Assembly (NCBI GenBank): GCA_002798295.1
Contig: NWQT01000019.1
Span: 62,001 to 126,000, forward strand
DNA: 64,000 nucleotides
Direction of reading: 5' to 3'
Source: Lysobacteraceae bacterium NML07-0707
GTDB taxonomy: Bacteria > Pseudomonadota > Gammaproteobacteria > Xanthomonadales > Xanthomonadaceae
Position 1 is the first letter of the stretch. Each line of letters begins with the position of its first letter. The translations under genes were made by a program, and so were the position numbers. Positions 51,161 through 62,422 of this stretch are shown here, in pieces. The notes beneath the pieces were generated by a model that ran no database searches, was not told where the DNA came from, and saw only the letters and a program-made list of their open reading frames with translations.

Positions 51161-51194
51161 CGAAATGAGGCGCAGGAAGCGCCTCGTATTCGCC
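51161..51194 (+). promoter_or_regulatory. rpsJ leader hairpin shared with the rpsL leader
   Basis: Perfect 7-bp stem GAGGCGC/GCGCCTC (51167-51185) around loop AGGAA, within a 34-nt block matching 35793-35826 at 28 positions. It is about 43 nt past the predicted start site; the rpsL copy is about 37 nt past its own. The rest of the 51057-51410 gap shows nothing else I can name. Confidence 0.55.
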
Positions 51195-51410
51195 AGACAA
51201 GGACAGGTTGCGTGGCTTTCCCGTTTGTGGGGATGTTTGCGCGTTTGTTTTTGCTCTGGGCGGGCCGGGTGACCGGGCCGCCATTGTTGTTGAATGGATG
51301 GTTGTAAGGGGTGGGGCGCAAATAGCCGTTTCACCTGTCGCTCTTTTGAACTTCCTGCGTTTGCAGGGGCTTTGCTGAAAGGCAGGGCTATTAACCGAGG
51401 AACTTCCGTC

Positions 51411-51722
51411 ATGACGGACCAAAAAATCCGTATTCGGCTCAAGGCCTTCGATCATCGCCTGATCGATCGCTCGGCCAGCGAGATTGTCGAGACGGCCAAG
51501 CGGACCGGCGCGCAAGTGCGTGGCCCGATTCCGCTGCCGACCAAGACTGAACGCTACACCGTGTTGGTCTCGCCGCACGTCGACAAGGACGCGCGCGACC
51601 AGTACGAAACCCGCACGCACAAGCGTGTGCTCGATATCGTTGACCCCAATGACAAGACCGTGGACGCGCTGATGAAGCTCGAACTGGCTGCCGGTGTTGA
51701 CGTGCAAATCAAGTTGACCTGA
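51411..51722 (+). CDS. rpsJ: 30S ribosomal protein S10
   Basis: 103 aa; also binds NusB and NusG. Start [21 protein letters not shown] at 51411 with SD GAGGAA; conserved [20 protein letters not shown]. First gene of the S10 operon, normally directly behind tuf. Confidence 0.99.
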   Translation: MTDQKIRIRLKAFDHRLIDRSASEIVETAKRTGAQVRGPIPLPTKTERYTVLVSPHVDKDARDQYETRTHKRVLDIVDPNDKTVDALMKLELAAGVDVQIKLT

Positions 51723-51735
51723 GGAGCGCATCATC

Positions 51736-52392
51736 ATGTCGACGAAAATTCATCAACTGGGTCTGGTCGGGCGCAAGGCCGGCATGAGCCGCGTGTTTAC
51801 CGAAGATGGCAAGTCCATCCCGGTGACGCTGATTGAAGCCACCCCGAACCGCATCACCCAAATCAAGACCGTTGAAAACGACGGCTACAGCGCTGTGCAG
51901 GTCACTGCCGGTGTCAAGCGCGCTGCACTGGTCAACAAGGCGGGCACGGGTCACCTGGCCAAGGCCAAGGTGGAAGCCGGTCGTGGCTTGTGGGAATTCC
52001 GCGTGGCTGACGACAAGCTCTCCGGCTTTGAAGTGGGCGGCGAAATTCGCGCCGACATCTTTGCCGAAGGTCAGCTGGTCGATGTCCAGGGCGTGACCAA
52101 GGGTAAGGGCTTCCAGGGCACCATCAAGCGCTGGAACTTCACCATGGGTGATGCCACCCACGGTAACTCGCTGTCGCATCGTGCCCCGGGTTCGATCGGT
52201 CAGCGTCAGACCCCGGGCCGCGTGTTCCCGGGCAAGAAGATGTCCGGTCACATGGGTGCCGAAACCCAGACCACCCAGAACCTTCAGGTTGTGAAGGTGG
52301 ATGCCGAGCGCGGCCTGATTGCCGTGCGTGGTGCGGTGCCGGGTGCGCCGGGTGGTGATGTCATCGTGCGTCCGGCAAGCAAGGGAGCATGA
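51736..52392 (+). CDS. rplC: 50S ribosomal protein L3
   Basis: 218 aa, early 23S assembly protein near the peptidyl-transferase centre. [14 protein letters not shown] start, [17 protein letters not shown] and [14 protein letters not shown] are present. SD GAGGAG. Confidence 0.99.
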   Translation: MSTKIHQLGLVGRKAGMSRVFTEDGKSIPVTLIEATPNRITQIKTVENDGYSAVQVTAGVKRAALVNKAGTGHLAKAKVEAGRGLWEFRVADDKLSGFEVGGEIRADIFAEGQLVDVQGVTKGKGFQGTIKRWNFTMGDATHGNSLSHRAPGSIGQRQTPGRVFPGKKMSGHMGAETQTTQNLQVVKVDAERGLIAVRGAVPGAPGGDVIVRPASKGA

Positions 52393-52394
52393 GC

Positions 52395-52997
52395 ATGGAA
52401 CTGACCATCAAAAACGGCGGCAAGGTGTCGGTATCCGACGCTGTGTTCGGTCGTGAATTCTCTGAAGACCTGGTGCACCAGGTTGTGGTGGCTTACCGCA
52501 ACGCCGGTCGCGCTGGTACCAAGGCGCAGAAGACCCGTTCGGAAGTCAGTGGTACCACCAAGAAATCCAAGCGCCAGAAGGGCGGCGGCGCCCGTCACGG
52601 TGCGTTGACTGCGCCGATCTTTGTCGGCGGTGGCGTAACCTTCGCGGCCAAGCCGCGCAGCTTCGCGCAGAAAGTCAACCGCAAGATGTATCGCGCTGCG
52701 ATGTCCGCCATCCTGTCGGAACTCAATCGCCAGGATCGCCTGACGGTTGTGGACGCCATCGAAGTGGATTCGCCCAAGACCCGTGGCCTGGTTGGCAAGC
52801 TCAAGGAGCTGGAAGCAGGCAAGCGCCCGCTGCTGGTGATTGAGGAAGCCAGTGAGTCGCTGTATCTGGCCGCTCGCAACCTGCCCTACGTCGAAGTGCG
52901 TGACGTGCAGGGCTTGGATCCGGTGTCGCTGGTAGCCTCCGACTCGGTGATCATCACCACCGATGCGGTGAAGAAGATCGAGGAGTGGCTGGCATGA
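52395..52997 (+). CDS. rplD: 50S ribosomal protein L4
   Basis: 200 aa, exit-tunnel protein and, in E. coli, repressor of the S10 operon. I use ATG 52395 ([15 protein letters not shown]), 7 nt after GGAG and as in remembered relatives; ATG 52389 overlaps the rplC stop and would add two residues. QKGGGARHG tunnel loop present. Confidence 0.97.
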   Translation: MELTIKNGGKVSVSDAVFGREFSEDLVHQVVVAYRNAGRAGTKAQKTRSEVSGTTKKSKRQKGGGARHGALTAPIFVGGGVTFAAKPRSFAQKVNRKMYRAAMSAILSELNRQDRLTVVDAIEVDSPKTRGLVGKLKELEAGKRPLLVIEEASESLYLAARNLPYVEVRDVQGLDPVSLVASDSVIITTDAVKKIEEWLA

Positions 52998-53287
52998 CCA
53001 CCAATATCTATGAAGTGATTCGTGCGCCGCGCGTGTCGGAAAAGACTGCGCGCCTGCAGGAAGTATCCAATCAGTACGTCTTTGAAGTGGCAACCACTGC
53101 CACCAAGGCCGATGTCAAGGCTGCTGTTGAGCAAATCTTTGATGTCAAGGTCGAATCGGTGAACGTGGTCAATGTGAAGGGCAAGTCCAAGGCTTTCCGT
53201 TCGCGTATGGGTAGCCGCAAGGACTGGCGCAAGGCTTACGTCAAGTTGGCCGACGGTCAGGCCATCGATGTGACGGCGAAGGCCTAA
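52994..53287 (+). CDS. rplW: 50S ribosomal protein L23
   Basis: 97 aa protein at the tunnel exit that docks trigger factor and SRP. Start [17 protein letters not shown] overlaps the rplD stop by ATGA. Conserved [21 protein letters not shown]. Confidence 0.97.
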   Translation: MTTNIYEVIRAPRVSEKTARLQEVSNQYVFEVATTATKADVKAAVEQIFDVKVESVNVVNVKGKSKAFRSRMGSRKDWRKAYVKLADGQAIDVTAKA

Positions 53288-53297
53288 GGAGTACACC

Positions 53298-54125
53298 ATG
53301 CCTTTGATGACTTTCAAACCGACCTCCGCCGGCCGCCGCAGTGCGGTTCGCGTGGTCACGCCCGACCTGCACAAGGGTGCGCCGTACGCACCGCTTTTGG
53401 AAAAGCAGGGCAAAACCGGCGGCCGTAACCATCACGGTCGCATCACCACCCGCCATATCGGTGGTGGTCACAAGCAGCACTACCGCATCATCGATTTCAA
53501 GCGCAACAAAGAAGGCATCCCGGCCAAGGTTGAGCGCATTGAATATGATCCCAACCGCACTGCGCACATCGCGCTGCTGCTGTATGTGGACGGTGAGCGT
53601 CGCTACATCATCGCCCCGAAAGGGCTGAAGGCGGGCGATCAGGTGCTGGCTGGCGAATCGGCGCCGATTCGTGCCGGCAACACCCTGCCGCTGCGCAATA
53701 TCCCGGTGGGCACCACCATCCACTGCATCGAAATGAAGCCTGGCAAGGGCGCGCAAATGGCGCGTGCTGCCGGCGCCGGTGTGCAGCTGATTGCACGCGA
53801 GCAGGGCTATGCCACGCTGCGCCTGCGTTCGGGCGAAATGCGCAAGGTGCCGGTGGAATGCCGTGCCACCATCGGTGAAGTGGGCAACGTCGAGCACAAC
53901 CTGGAAAAGCTGGGTAAGGCCGGTGCCAAGCGTTGGCGCGGCGTGCGTCCGACCGTCCGCGGTGTGGTGATGAACCCGGTTGACCACCCGCACGGTGGTG
54001 GTGAAGCCAAGGCTGGCCAAGGTAATCCGCACCCGGTCACCCCGTGGGGCGTCCCGACCAAGGGTTACAAGACCCGCAAGAACAAGCGCACCCAGAAGTT
54101 CATTGTGCGCGATCGCAGGAGTTAA
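53298..54125 (+). CDS. rplB: 50S ribosomal protein L2
   Basis: 275 aa, required for subunit joining and peptidyl transfer. [20 protein letters not shown] start; conserved [19 protein letters not shown] and the C-terminal [17 protein letters not shown] carrying the critical His. Confidence 0.99.
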   Translation: MPLMTFKPTSAGRRSAVRVVTPDLHKGAPYAPLLEKQGKTGGRNHHGRITTRHIGGGHKQHYRIIDFKRNKEGIPAKVERIEYDPNRTAHIALLLYVDGERRYIIAPKGLKAGDQVLAGESAPIRAGNTLPLRNIPVGTTIHCIEMKPGKGAQMARAAGAGVQLIAREQGYATLRLRSGEMRKVPVECRATIGEVGNVEHNLEKLGKAGAKRWRGVRPTVRGVVMNPVDHPHGGGEAKAGQGNPHPVTPWGVPTKGYKTRKNKRTQKFIVRDRRS

Positions 54126-54131
54126 TCGGCC

Positions 54132-54401
54132 ATGGCACGTTCACTCAAGAAGGGCCCGTTCATTGATCACCACCTGTTGAAGAAGGTGGAAGAAGCGGGC
54201 AATAACACCAAGAAGCCGATCAAGACCTGGTCGCGTCGCTCGATGATCCTGCCGGAAATGGTGGGTTTCACCATCGCTGTCCACAACGGCAAGAATCATG
54301 TGCCGGTGCTGGTCAACGAAAACATGGTGGGCCACAAGCTCGGCGAATTCGCGCTGACCCGTACCTTCAAAGGTCACGGCGGCGACAAGAAGTCGAAGTA
54401 A
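54132..54401 (+). CDS. rpsS: 30S ribosomal protein S19
   Basis: 89 aa head protein. [43 protein letters not shown], and C-terminal [16 protein letters not shown] are all family-typical. Confidence 0.99.
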   Translation: MARSLKKGPFIDHHLLKKVEEAGNNTKKPIKTWSRRSMILPEMVGFTIAVHNGKNHVPVLVNENMVGHKLGEFALTRTFKGHGGDKKSK

Positions 54402-54413
54402 GGAGAGATGACA

Positions 54414-54749
54414 ATGGAAGCCAAAGCAGTCCTGCGCACCGCGCGCATCTCCCCGCAGAAAGCCCGCCTGGTGGCAGATCAAGTCCGCGGCCTGCCCGCA
54501 GCCCGTGCGCTTGATCTTCTGAAGTTCAGCGACAAGAAGGCCGCTGCCATGATTCACAAGCTGTTGTGGTCGGCAGTCTCCAATGCTGAAAACAATGCCG
54601 GTGCTGATGCTGATGCACTCAAGGTCAAGACCATCATGGTCGATGAAGGCCCCACCCTGAAGCGCTTCATGGCGCGTGCCAAGGGTCGTGGTACTCGCAT
54701 CTTGAAGCGCACCAGCCACATCACCATCGTCGTCGCCGAGGGCAAGTAA
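54414..54749 (+). CDS. rplV: 50S ribosomal protein L22
   Basis: 111 aa tunnel protein. ATG 54414 is 8 nt after AAGGAG; ATG 54408 leaves 2 nt. Conserved [22 protein letters not shown] and hairpin loop [17 protein letters not shown] (macrolide-contact region, no deletion). Confidence 0.97.
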   Translation: MEAKAVLRTARISPQKARLVADQVRGLPAARALDLLKFSDKKAAAMIHKLLWSAVSNAENNAGADADALKVKTIMVDEGPTLKRFMARAKGRGTRILKRTSHITIVVAEGK

Positions 54750-54751
54750 TC

Positions 54752-55486
54752 ATGGGTCATAAAGTACATCCCGTAGGCATCCGTCTTGGTATCTCCAAAG
54801 ACTGGAACTCCAAGTGGTACGCCGGCAAGAAGGAATATGCCGAGTTCCTGACCGCTGACCTCAAGGTTCGCGACATGCTGCGCAAGAAGCTGGCCGCAGC
54901 CGGTATCAGCAAGATCACCATCGAGCGTCCGGCCAAGTCTGCCCGCGTCACCATCCACACCGCCCGTCCGGGCGTGGTGATTGGCAAGCGTGGTGAAGAC
55001 ATCGAAAAGCTGCGCAAGGAAGTCTCCGACATGATGGGCGTTCCGGCGCACATCAATGTCAGCGAAGTGCGCAAGCCTGAACTCGATGCACAGCTGGTGG
55101 CCGAATCCATCGCCCAGCAGCTGGAGCGCCGCATCATGTTCCGTCGTGCCATGAAGCGTGCGGTGGGCAATGCCATGCGCCTTGGCGCACTCGGCATCAA
55201 GGTCAATGTTGCTGGCCGCTTGAATGGCGCTGAAATCGCCCGCTCCGAGTGGTACCGCGAAGGTCGCGTGCCGCTGCACACCCTGCGTGCAGACATCGAC
55301 TACGGCTTTGCCGAAGCGCATACCACCTATGGTGTGATCGGCATCAAGGTCTGGATCTACAAGGGCGAAATCTTCGACTTCGCGCAAGTGGGCCAGGAAA
55401 AAAACGAAGAACCGCGCAACGAGCGTAGCGAGCGTCCGGCACGTGGGCCGCGCCAGCCGCGTGCTGAGCGCGAAGCGAGGGGTTAA
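54752..55486 (+). CDS. rpsC: 30S ribosomal protein S3
   Basis: 244 aa mRNA-entry protein. [23 protein letters not shown] start, KH domain with [17 protein letters not shown], and a charged Arg/Glu-rich tail. 2 bp after rplV. Confidence 0.99.
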   Translation: MGHKVHPVGIRLGISKDWNSKWYAGKKEYAEFLTADLKVRDMLRKKLAAAGISKITIERPAKSARVTIHTARPGVVIGKRGEDIEKLRKEVSDMMGVPAHINVSEVRKPELDAQLVAESIAQQLERRIMFRRAMKRAVGNAMRLGALGIKVNVAGRLNGAEIARSEWYREGRVPLHTLRADIDYGFAEAHTTYGVIGIKVWIYKGEIFDFAQVGQEKNEEPRNERSERPARGPRQPRAEREARG

Positions 55487-55488
55487 TC

Positions 55489-55902
55489 ATGTTGCAACCC
55501 AAACGTACCAAATATCGCAAGCAGCACAAAGGCCGCAACGAAGGCCTGTCCTGGAGCGCCAATCAGGTGTCGTTCGGCGAGTATGGCCTGCGTGCCACGC
55601 AAACCGGCCGTCTGACTGCGCGCCAGATCGAAGCTGCCCGTCGTGCCATCAGCCGCTACGTCAAGCGTGGCGGCAAGATGTGGATCCGCGTGTTCCCCGA
55701 CAAGCCGATTACCGAAAAGCCGATCGAAGTCCGCATGGGCTCGGGTAAAGGTAATGTGGAATACTGGGTCGCGCAGATTCAGCCCGGCCGTATGATCTAT
55801 GAAATCGAAGGCGTCAGCGAAGAAGTGGCACGCGAAGCGTTCCGCCTGGCTTCTGCCAAGCTTTCGGTGACCACCCAATTTGTGAACCGGACGGTGCGCT
55901 GA
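55489..55902 (+). CDS. rplP: 50S ribosomal protein L16
   Basis: 137 aa, near the A-site tRNA elbow. [19 protein letters not shown] and [18 protein letters not shown] present, including the Arg of the WIRVF loop that is hydroxylated in some bacteria. 2 bp after rpsC. Confidence 0.99.
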   Translation: MLQPKRTKYRKQHKGRNEGLSWSANQVSFGEYGLRATQTGRLTARQIEAARRAISRYVKRGGKMWIRVFPDKPITEKPIEVRMGSGKGNVEYWVAQIQPGRMIYEIEGVSEEVAREAFRLASAKLSVTTQFVNRTVR

Positions 55903-56090
55903 TGGAACTCAAAGAACTCCGCCAAAAGTCTGGAGCCGAGCTCAAGGCTCACTTGCTGGATCTGCAAAAGGAGCAATTCTCCTTGCGCATGCAGAAAGTG
56001 ACCGGCCAGCTGGCCAAGACCCACGAAGTGCGTCGCGTTCGCCGCGAAATCGCACGTGTCAAAATGCTGCTCGGCGCTGCCGGGCAGTAA
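55902..56090 (+). CDS. rpmC: 50S ribosomal protein L29
   Basis: 62 aa two-helix protein at the tunnel exit. ELKEQSGAEL-like start ([14 protein letters not shown]) and [27 protein letters not shown]. Start and rplP stop share one base (TGATG). Confidence 0.98.
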   Translation: MELKELRQKSGAELKAHLLDLQKEQFSLRMQKVTGQLAKTHEVRRVRREIARVKMLLGAAGQ

Positions 56091-56105
56091 CCCACAGGAT
56101 TGACC

Positions 56106-56369
56106 ATGAATAACACTGATAAAAAGCAGCACACGGTCGAAGGCCGCGTGGTCAGCAACAAGATGGACAAGACGGTGACGGTGCTGGTTGAGCGTCACGT
56201 CAAGCACGCGCTGTACGGCAAGTACATCCGTCGCTCCACCAAGCTGCATGCTCACGACGCTGAAAACGCCTGCAAAGAAGGCGATCTGGTTCGCATTGTC
56301 GAATGCGCGCCGCTGTCGAAAACCAAGAACTGGCGCGTGGTCGAAGTCATCGCCCACGCTGCGGAATAA
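56106..56369 (+). CDS. rpsQ: 30S ribosomal protein S17
   Basis: 87 aa. ATG 56106 ([23 protein letters not shown]); an in-frame TTG two codons earlier is unlikely. [23 protein letters not shown] and [16 protein letters not shown] are conserved. Confidence 0.98.
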   Translation: MNNTDKKQHTVEGRVVSNKMDKTVTVLVERHVKHALYGKYIRRSTKLHAHDAENACKEGDLVRIVECAPLSKTKNWRVVEVIAHAAE

Positions 56370-56385
56370 CTGAGGAGGCCCTACC

Positions 56386-56754
56386 ATGATTCAAATGCAA
56401 AGCCGCCTCGACGTTGCCGACAACTCCGGTGCCAAGGAAGTGATGTGCATCAAGGTGCTGGGTGGTTCCAAGCGCCGTTATGCCGGCATCGGCGACATCA
56501 TCAAGGTGTCGGTGAAGGAAGCCATTCCGCGCGGCAAGGTGAAGAAAGGCGATGTTTACAACGCCGTCGTGGTGCGTACCCGCAAGGGTGTGCGTCGCGC
56601 CGATGGCAGCCTGATTCGCTTCGACGGCAACGCCGCCGTGCTGCTCAACAACAAGCATGAACCCATCGGCACCCGTATCTTCGGGCCGGTCACGCGCGAA
56701 CTTCGCTCGGAAAAGTTCATGAAGATCGTTTCGCTTGCCCCTGAAGTGCTGTAA
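56386..56754 (+). CDS. rplN: 50S ribosomal protein L14
   Basis: 122 aa at the subunit interface, first gene of the spc group. [42 protein letters not shown]. Confidence 0.99.
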   Translation: MIQMQSRLDVADNSGAKEVMCIKVLGGSKRRYAGIGDIIKVSVKEAIPRGKVKKGDVYNAVVVRTRKGVRRADGSLIRFDGNAAVLLNNKHEPIGTRIFGPVTRELRSEKFMKIVSLAPEVL

Positions 56755-56767
56755 GGGAGAGGACACC

Positions 56768-57082
56768 ATGAATCGCATCAAGAAAGGCGACCAGGTCGTC
56801 GTTATCACCGGCAAGGACAAGGGCAAGAAAGGCGATGTCATTCGCGTCCTGGGCGACCGCGTGGTCGTGTCCAATATCAACATGGTCAAGCGCCACACCA
56901 AGGCCAACCCGCAAGCCGGGCAGCCCGGTGGCATCATCGAGCGTGAAGCCTCGATCCATGTTTCCAATGTGATGCTGTTCAACCCGGCCACCGGCAAGGG
57001 CGAGCGCATCAAGACCAAGGTGCTGGAGGATGGACGCAAGATTCGCGTGTTCCGCTCCAGCGACGAGGCGGTTGACGCCTGA
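56768..57082 (+). CDS. rplX: 50S ribosomal protein L24
   Basis: 104 aa assembly initiator with a KOW motif ([23 protein letters not shown]). ATG 56768 with SD GGGAGAGG; upstream in-frame codons overlap rplN and are rejected. Confidence 0.98.
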   Translation: MNRIKKGDQVVVITGKDKGKKGDVIRVLGDRVVVSNINMVKRHTKANPQAGQPGGIIEREASIHVSNVMLFNPATGKGERIKTKVLEDGRKIRVFRSSDEAVDA

Positions 57083-57093
57083 GGAATGAAGCT

Positions 57094-57633
57094 ATGACCA
57101 CTCGACTGGAAAAAATCTACAAGGAAGAAGTGGTGCCGGCGCTGATGAAGCGTTTTGGCTACACCAATCCGATGGAAGTGCCGAAGATCACCAAAATCAC
57201 CCTGAACATGGGTGTGGGTGAAGCGGCTACCAACAAGAAAGTGCTGGAAAATGCCGTGGCCGACATGGCCAAGATTTCGGGCCAAAAGCCCGTGGTCACC
57301 AAGTCGCGCATTTCCGTGGCTTCGTTCAAAATCCGTGACGGCTGGCCGATCGGCTGCAAGGTCACCCTGCGTCGTGCGCATATGTACGAGTTTCTTGATC
57401 GCCTGATCAATATCTCGCTGCCGCGCGTGCGTGACTTCCGGGGTGTCTCGGGCAAGTCGTTTGACGGTCGCGGCAACTTCAACATGGGCGTGAAGGAACA
57501 GATCATCTTCCCGGAAATCGACTTCGACCAGATCGATGCGACCCGCGGCATGGATATCGCCATCACCACCACCGCCAAGACCAACGAAGAAGCCAAGGCT
57601 TTGCTTGAAGCCTTCCGCTTCCCGTTCCGCTGA
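57094..57633 (+). CDS. rplE: 50S ribosomal protein L5
   Basis: 179 aa 5S-rRNA-binding protein. [34 protein letters not shown], and [30 protein letters not shown]. Confidence 0.99.
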   Translation: MTTRLEKIYKEEVVPALMKRFGYTNPMEVPKITKITLNMGVGEAATNKKVLENAVADMAKISGQKPVVTKSRISVASFKIRDGWPIGCKVTLRRAHMYEFLDRLINISLPRVRDFRGVSGKSFDGRGNFNMGVKEQIIFPEIDFDQIDATRGMDIAITTTAKTNEEAKALLEAFRFPFR

Positions 57634-57648
57634 TCAAGAGAGATACGC

Positions 57649-57954
57649 ATGGCCAAGACCAGCATGATCAACCGTGATCTCAAGCGCACCAAGCTTGTCA
57701 ACAAGCACGCCGACAAGCGTGAGGCGCTGAAGAAGATCCTGAAGAGCCAGACCGCTTCCTACGAAGAAAAGATGGAAGCCTCGGTCAAGCTGCAGAAACT
57801 GCCGCGTGACTCTTCGCCTGTCCGCCAGACCACCCGTTGTGCCTTGACGGGGCGTCCGAAGGGCGTTTACAGCAAGTTCGGCCTGGGTCGCAACAAGCTG
57901 CGCGAAGCCACCATGCGTGGTGACGTGCCGGGTCTGCGCAAGGCCTCCTGGTAA
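57649..57954 (+). CDS. rpsN: 30S ribosomal protein S14 (zinc-free form)
   Basis: 101 aa, the long form without CxxC zinc ligands. [19 protein letters not shown] and C-terminal [30 protein letters not shown] region confirm the family. Confidence 0.98.
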   Translation: MAKTSMINRDLKRTKLVNKHADKREALKKILKSQTASYEEKMEASVKLQKLPRDSSPVRQTTRCALTGRPKGVYSKFGLGRNKLREATMRGDVPGLRKASW

Positions 57955-57967
57955 CCACGGCACAGCC

Positions 57968-57993
57968 ACGGGCAGGCAGCAATGCCTGCCCGT
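57968..57993 (+). promoter_or_regulatory. Hairpin between rpsN and rpsH
   Basis: Perfect 11-bp stem ACGGGCAGGCA/TGCCTGCCCGT capped by a GCAA tetraloop, in the 190-bp gap after rpsN. No U-run; possible attenuator, processing site or S8-responsive element. Confidence 0.5.
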
Positions 57994-58144
57994 TGTTATG
58001 CAAACTTGCGTCCCGGAGCAATCTGGGTGAGAATACCCCGCTTGCCAAAGCGGCAAGCGCCGGCTGGCTTCAAGCCTTCCGGCTTTCATCTATCCACAAG
58101 ATTTCTGCGAAAGCGGATATCGGTGCTGACTCAAGGAATAATTC

Positions 58145-58543
58145 ATGAGCATGACTGATCCCATCGCCGACATGCTGGTGCGCATCAAGAATGCCGCCGC
58201 AGTTGGCAAGCCGACGGTGAAAATGCCGTCCTCCAAGACCAAGGTCGCCATCGCCAACGTCCTCAAGGCCGAAGGCTATATCGCCGACCTGCGTGTTGAA
58301 GACCTGGGCGGCGGCAAGGCCGAGCTCGAGGTCGAACTCAAGTATTTCCAGGGCAAGCCTGTCATCGAAACCCTGAAGCGCGTTTCGCGCTCGGGTTTGC
58401 GCCAGTACCGCGGCAAGAATGACTTGCCGAAAGTGCTGGGCGGCCTCGGCATTGCCATCGTTTCCACCTCCAAGGGCATCATGACCGATGCTGCTGCACG
58501 CCAGGCTGGCGTCGGCGGTGAAGTCCTGTGCTTCGTGGCCTAA
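58145..58543 (+). CDS. rpsH: 30S ribosomal protein S8
   Basis: 132 aa 16S binder and, in E. coli, repressor of the spc operon. [18 protein letters not shown]-terminal [26 protein letters not shown]. Confidence 0.98.
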   Translation: MSMTDPIADMLVRIKNAAAVGKPTVKMPSSKTKVAIANVLKAEGYIADLRVEDLGGGKAELEVELKYFQGKPVIETLKRVSRSGLRQYRGKNDLPKVLGGLGIAIVSTSKGIMTDAAARQAGVGGEVLCFVA

Positions 58544-58557
58544 CAGGAGGGAATCCC

Positions 58558-59085
58558 ATGTCTCGCGTAGCCAAGAAGCCGATCGCCCTGCCCAAGGGCG
58601 TGGAAATCAAGAACGAAAACGGCCAGATCAATGTCAAGGGTGGCAAGGGCAACCTGTCCATCGCCCATCCCGAAGGGATTGACCTGAAGGTTGAAAACAA
58701 CGAAATCCTGCTGAATGCAGCCAGCCCCGAGCGCGTTGCCATGACCGGCACGCTGCGTGCCATCCTGGCCAATATGGTCAAGGGTGTCTCCGAAGGTTTC
58801 GAGCGCAAGCTGGAGCTGGTCGGCGTGGGTTACCGTGCCTCGATGCAGGGCAAGGATCTGAACCTGGCGCTGGGTTTCTCGCACCCGGTGGTGTTCAACA
58901 CCCCCGAAGGCATCACCATCACCACCCCGACCCAGACGGAAATCGTCGTGGCCGGTGCTGACAAGCAACTGGTGGGTCAGGTCGCCGCCAAGATTCGTGC
59001 CTATCGTCCGCCGGAGCCTTACAAGGGCAAGGGTGTGAAATATTCCGACGAAGTCATCATCCGCAAGGAAGCCAAGAAAGCCTAA
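58558..59085 (+). CDS. rplF: 50S ribosomal protein L6
   Basis: 175 aa near the sarcin-ricin loop. ATG 58558 ([17 protein letters not shown]) follows [30 protein letters not shown] and C-terminal [16 protein letters not shown] conserved. Confidence 0.98.
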   Translation: MSRVAKKPIALPKGVEIKNENGQINVKGGKGNLSIAHPEGIDLKVENNEILLNAASPERVAMTGTLRAILANMVKGVSEGFERKLELVGVGYRASMQGKDLNLALGFSHPVVFNTPEGITITTPTQTEIVVAGADKQLVGQVAAKIRAYRPPEPYKGKGVKYSDEVIIRKEAKKA

Positions 59086-59156
59086 GGCGCTCGCGGGTGA
59101 AGTGTTGAAACTTCACCCTGGCATCCCATGTTTTCAGCTTCCAAGAGAGTATAGAA

Positions 59157-59510
59157 ATGGACAAGAAATCCGCCCGTCTGCGTCGTGCCAAGAGCACCCG
59201 CGCCCATATCCGCAAGCTCGGCGTGCCGCGCCTGTCGGTGCTGCGTACCGGCCAGCATCTGTATGCCCAGCTGTTTACTGCTGATGGCTCCAAGGTGCTG
59301 GCTTCGGCTTCCACCACCCAGTCCGATGTGATGGATGGCCTGAAGAACGGCAAGAACATCGAAGCTGCTGCCAAGGTCGGTCGCCTCATTGGTGAGCGTG
59401 CCAAGGCTGCCGGCATCGAGTCCTGCGCCTTTGACCGCTCCGGTTACCGCTACCACGGTCGCATCAAGGCGCTGGCCGATGCGGCGCGTGAAGCCGGCCT
59501 GCAGTTCTAA
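59157..59510 (+). CDS. rplR: 50S ribosomal protein L18
   Basis: 117 aa 5S-rRNA protein with an Arg/Lys-rich N-terminus ([18 protein letters not shown]) and the C-terminal [26 protein letters not shown] family block. Confidence 0.98.
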   Translation: MDKKSARLRRAKSTRAHIRKLGVPRLSVLRTGQHLYAQLFTADGSKVLASASTTQSDVMDGLKNGKNIEAAAKVGRLIGERAKAAGIESCAFDRSGYRYHGRIKALADAAREAGLQF

Positions 59511-59613
59511 GATTCCCATTCGGGTGGCTGCCTTGCGCGGCCGCCCGTGATGGCTATGTGTCACCCAACAACGATAAGCGGCAATGCCGCAAGTAACCCA
59601 TAAGGAATTCACA

Positions 59614-60159
59614 ATGGCAGAAGAACGTCAATCGCGTGGCCGTGATCGTGATCGCGCCCCGCGTGAAGAAATCGATGACGGCATGATTGAAAAGCTGGTG
59701 GCGGTCAACCGCGTCAGCAAGACCGTCAAGGGCGGTCGTCAGTTCACCTTTACCGCACTGACCGTGGTCGGTGATGGCAATGGCAAAGTTGGCTTCGGCT
59801 ATGGCAAGGCGCGCGAAGTGCCGGTGGCCATCCAGAAGTCGATGGAACAGGCACGCAAGAGCCTGAAGACGGTTGACCTCAACAACGGCACCCTGTGGCA
59901 CTCGGTGAAATCCGGCCACGGTGCGGCTCGTGTTTACATGCAGCCCGCTTCCGAAGGTACCGGCGTGATTGCCGGTGGTGCGATGCGCGCCGTGCTCGAG
60001 GCGGTCGGTGTCAAGAACGTGCTGGCCAAGGCAACCGGCTCGCGCAACCCGATCAATCTGGTGCGCGCCACGCTGAAGGGGCTGACTGCCATGCACTCGC
60101 CTGCCAATATCGCTGCCAAGCGCGGCAAGAAGGTCGAGGAGATTCTCCATGTCCAATAA
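59614..60159 (+). CDS. rpsE: 30S ribosomal protein S5
   Basis: 181 aa accuracy protein. Longer charged N-terminus ([15 protein letters not shown]) before the RNA-binding domain [23 protein letters not shown] 59614 follows AAGGAA. Overlaps rpmD by 11 bp. Confidence 0.98.
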   Translation: MAEERQSRGRDRDRAPREEIDDGMIEKLVAVNRVSKTVKGGRQFTFTALTVVGDGNGKVGFGYGKAREVPVAIQKSMEQARKSLKTVDLNNGTLWHSVKSGHGAARVYMQPASEGTGVIAGGAMRAVLEAVGVKNVLAKATGSRNPINLVRATLKGLTAMHSPANIAAKRGKKVEEILHVQ

Positions 60160-60343
60160 CAACAATACGGGCACCGTGAAGGTGCGTCTGGTCAAGGGTC
60201 TGCGCGGCTCGCAGGCCAAGCATCGCCTGTCGGTGCGTGCGCTGGGCCTGAACAAGCTCAATGACGTGCGCGAACTCAAAGACAGCCCGCAAGTACGTGG
60301 CCTGATCAACAAGGTTCACTACTTGGTGCGCGTGGAGGAATAA
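60149..60343 (+). CDS. rpmD: 50S ribosomal protein L30
   Basis: 64 aa. Start lies inside the last codons of rpsE, with GAGGAG upstream. [25 protein letters not shown] and C-terminal [16 protein letters not shown] are family-typical. Confidence 0.97.
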   Translation: MSNNNNTGTVKVRLVKGLRGSQAKHRLSVRALGLNKLNDVRELKDSPQVRGLINKVHYLVRVEE

Positions 60344-60346
60344 TTC

Positions 60347-60784
60347 ATGAAACTCAATACGTTGAAACCCGCACCGGGTGCCCGTACCGAGCGCGTGCGC
60401 GTTGGTCGCGGTATTGGTTCCGGCCTTGGCAAGACCGCCGGTCGCGGTCACAAGGGTTCGTTTGCCCGTTCCGGCAAGGGCAAGATCAAGGCCGGCTTTG
60501 AGGGCGGCCAGATGCCGATGTATATGCGCCTGCCGAAGATCGGCTTCCGCTCGCGCATGGCCAAGGACACTGCCGAAGTGCTGCTATATCAGCTGGACAA
60601 GCTCGAAGCGGGTGAAGTCGATTTCGCCGCGCTGCGTGCTGCCAAGCTGGTTCCGGCTGGCGTCAAGAAGGTGAAGCTGGTCAAGAAGGGTGAAGTCACC
60701 AAGGCTTTCGTGTTGAAGGACGTGGTGGCAACGGCTGGTGCCAAGGCGGCGATTGAAGCCGCTGGCGGCAAGGTCGAGGAGTAA
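60347..60784 (+). CDS. rplO: 50S ribosomal protein L15
   Basis: 145 aa assembly protein with the Gly/Lys-rich N-terminal extension ([19 protein letters not shown]) and [15 protein letters not shown]. 3 bp after rpmD; SD GGAGGAA. Confidence 0.98.
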   Translation: MKLNTLKPAPGARTERVRVGRGIGSGLGKTAGRGHKGSFARSGKGKIKAGFEGGQMPMYMRLPKIGFRSRMAKDTAEVLLYQLDKLEAGEVDFAALRAAKLVPAGVKKVKLVKKGEVTKAFVLKDVVATAGAKAAIEAAGGKVEE

Positions 60785-60791
60785 TCCCGCG

Positions 60792-62135
60792 ATGTCGCGC
60801 AGCGCAAGTGCGTTGGCCGGCATGGCAGGCGCTGGCAAGTTCACTGAACTTCGCCAGCGTTTGCTGTTTGTGCTGGGTGCCCTGATTGTTTACCGCATCG
60901 GCTGTCATATCCCGGTTCCGGGTGTGAACCCCGAGGCGATGACCGCCTTCATGTCGGATCAGCAGGGCATTGTGAACATGATGAACATGTTCTCGGGCGG
61001 TGCTCTGGAGCGTCTGTCGCTGCTGGCATTGAACGTGATGCCTTACATCACGGCGTCGATCATCATGCAGCTGTGCGTGCAGATCTTCCCGACCCTGAAA
61101 GCCATCCAGAAAGAGGGTGAGTCTGGTCGTCGCAAGATTACCCAGTGGTCGCGCCGTGGGGCGATTCCGTTGGCGGTATTCCAGGCCATCGGTATTGCCA
61201 CCGCGCTGCAAGGGCAGCATGCCCCCGATGGCACCCCCGTGGTGACCAACCCGGGAATGGGGTTTGTATTCACCGCTGTGGTGGCGCTGACTGCTGGCAG
61301 CATGTTCCTGATGTGGCTGGGTGAGCAAATCACCGAACGCGGTATTGGCAATGGCGTATCGCTGATTATCTTTGCCGGTATCGTGGCGGGTCTGCCGTCT
61401 GCGGTAGTGCAAACTTTCGAACAGATCAAGAATGGCGATATGGGGGTGCCAACCGCCATACTGGTTGCCGCACTGGTCTTGGGCTTTACCTGGTTCGTGG
61501 TGTTTGTCGAGCGTGGCCAGCGCCGGATTACGGTCAACTATGCCCGTCGCCAGGGCGGACGTGGTGGTTATCAAAACCAGTCCTCGTTCCTGCCGCTCAA
61601 GCTCAATATGGCCGGGGTGATTCCGCCGATTTTTGCCAGCTCCATCATCATGTTCCCGGCCACTGCCGCGCAGTGGTTTGGTAACGATGGCGGTGCAGGC
61701 ATCATGCAGCGTATCGCAGCGGCACTTACGCCCGGGCAGCCGCTGTACATGATTTTGCTGGCGGCGATGATCATGGGCTTTGCGTTTTTCTACACCGCGC
61801 TGGTGTTCAACTCGCAAGAAACCGCCGATAACCTCAAGAAGTCGGGCGCATTGATTCCGGGCATTCGTCCGGGCAAGGCGACCGGTGACTATATCGACGG
61901 CGTGCTGACACGGCTGACGCTGGCAGGCTCCATTTACCTCGTCATCGTCTGCTTGCTGCCGGAGTTCATGCGTACCGAGCTCTCCACCCAGTTCTATTTT
62001 GGCGGGACTTCGCTGCTGATTGTGGTGGTGGTGGTGATGGACTTCATCGCCCAGCTGCAGGCGCATTTGATGTCGCACCAGTACGAAAGCCTGCTGAAAA
62101 AAGCCAATCTCAGGGGCGGTACTCGCGGACGCTGA
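60792..62135 (+). CDS. secY: Preprotein translocase channel SecY
   Basis: 447 aa, ten hydrophobic helices forming the Sec pore with SecE and SecG. ATG 60792 ([37 protein letters not shown]). Plug and lateral-gate region [27 protein letters not shown]; conserved cytoplasmic loop [13 protein letters not shown]. rpmJ, often next, is absent here. Confidence 0.98.
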   Translation: MSRSASALAGMAGAGKFTELRQRLLFVLGALIVYRIGCHIPVPGVNPEAMTAFMSDQQGIVNMMNMFSGGALERLSLLALNVMPYITASIIMQLCVQIFPTLKAIQKEGESGRRKITQWSRRGAIPLAVFQAIGIATALQGQHAPDGTPVVTNPGMGFVFTAVVALTAGSMFLMWLGEQITERGIGNGVSLIIFAGIVAGLPSAVVQTFEQIKNGDMGVPTAILVAALVLGFTWFVVFVERGQRRITVNYARRQGGRGGYQNQSSFLPLKLNMAGVIPPIFASSIIMFPATAAQWFGNDGGAGIMQRIAAALTPGQPLYMILLAAMIMGFAFFYTALVFNSQETADNLKKSGALIPGIRPGKATGDYIDGVLTRLTLAGSIYLVIVCLLPEFMRTELSTQFYFGGTSLLIVVVVVMDFIAQLQAHLMSHQYESLLKKANLRGGTRGR

Positions 62136-62157
62136 TTAGTCAGCATAGTCATAACAG

Positions 62158-62178
62158 GCTGCCGGGTTTTCCGGCAGC
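62158..62178 (+). terminator. Hairpin after secY
   Basis: Perfect 8-bp stem GCTGCCGG/CCGGCAGC with loop GTTTT, 22 bp past secY. No U-tract; partial terminator or attenuator between the spc and alpha groups. Confidence 0.55.
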
Positions 62179-62413
62179 CGCACACACGCGCCGAAGTCTG
62201 TTATGCTTTGGCACCTTATTCGCGCCGATGTTTCTCACGCATCGGTTTGATGGGCGACCCGGGCGGCATCCCGCGCACGGGTGGATTTCTGTCATGCACC
62301 TGCAAGAGTAGCGGGTGTGGCTTGCGCCTCGCAGAGATTCGTTCGCCGGAGCATGGGCACACTCCCCATGCCGAAGCTGTGTGGCTTGCAGCTTTATGTG
62401 AACCCGGGATATT

Positions 62414-62422
62414 TGTTATCAT
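62414..62422 (+). promoter_or_regulatory. Possible extended -10 promoter of the alpha operon
   Basis: TGTTATCAT: TGn plus TATCAT (one mismatch from TATAAT), 62 bp before rpsM. No good -35. The 349-bp gap 62136-62484 otherwise holds the secY hairpin and no gene I can support. Confidence 0.4.
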
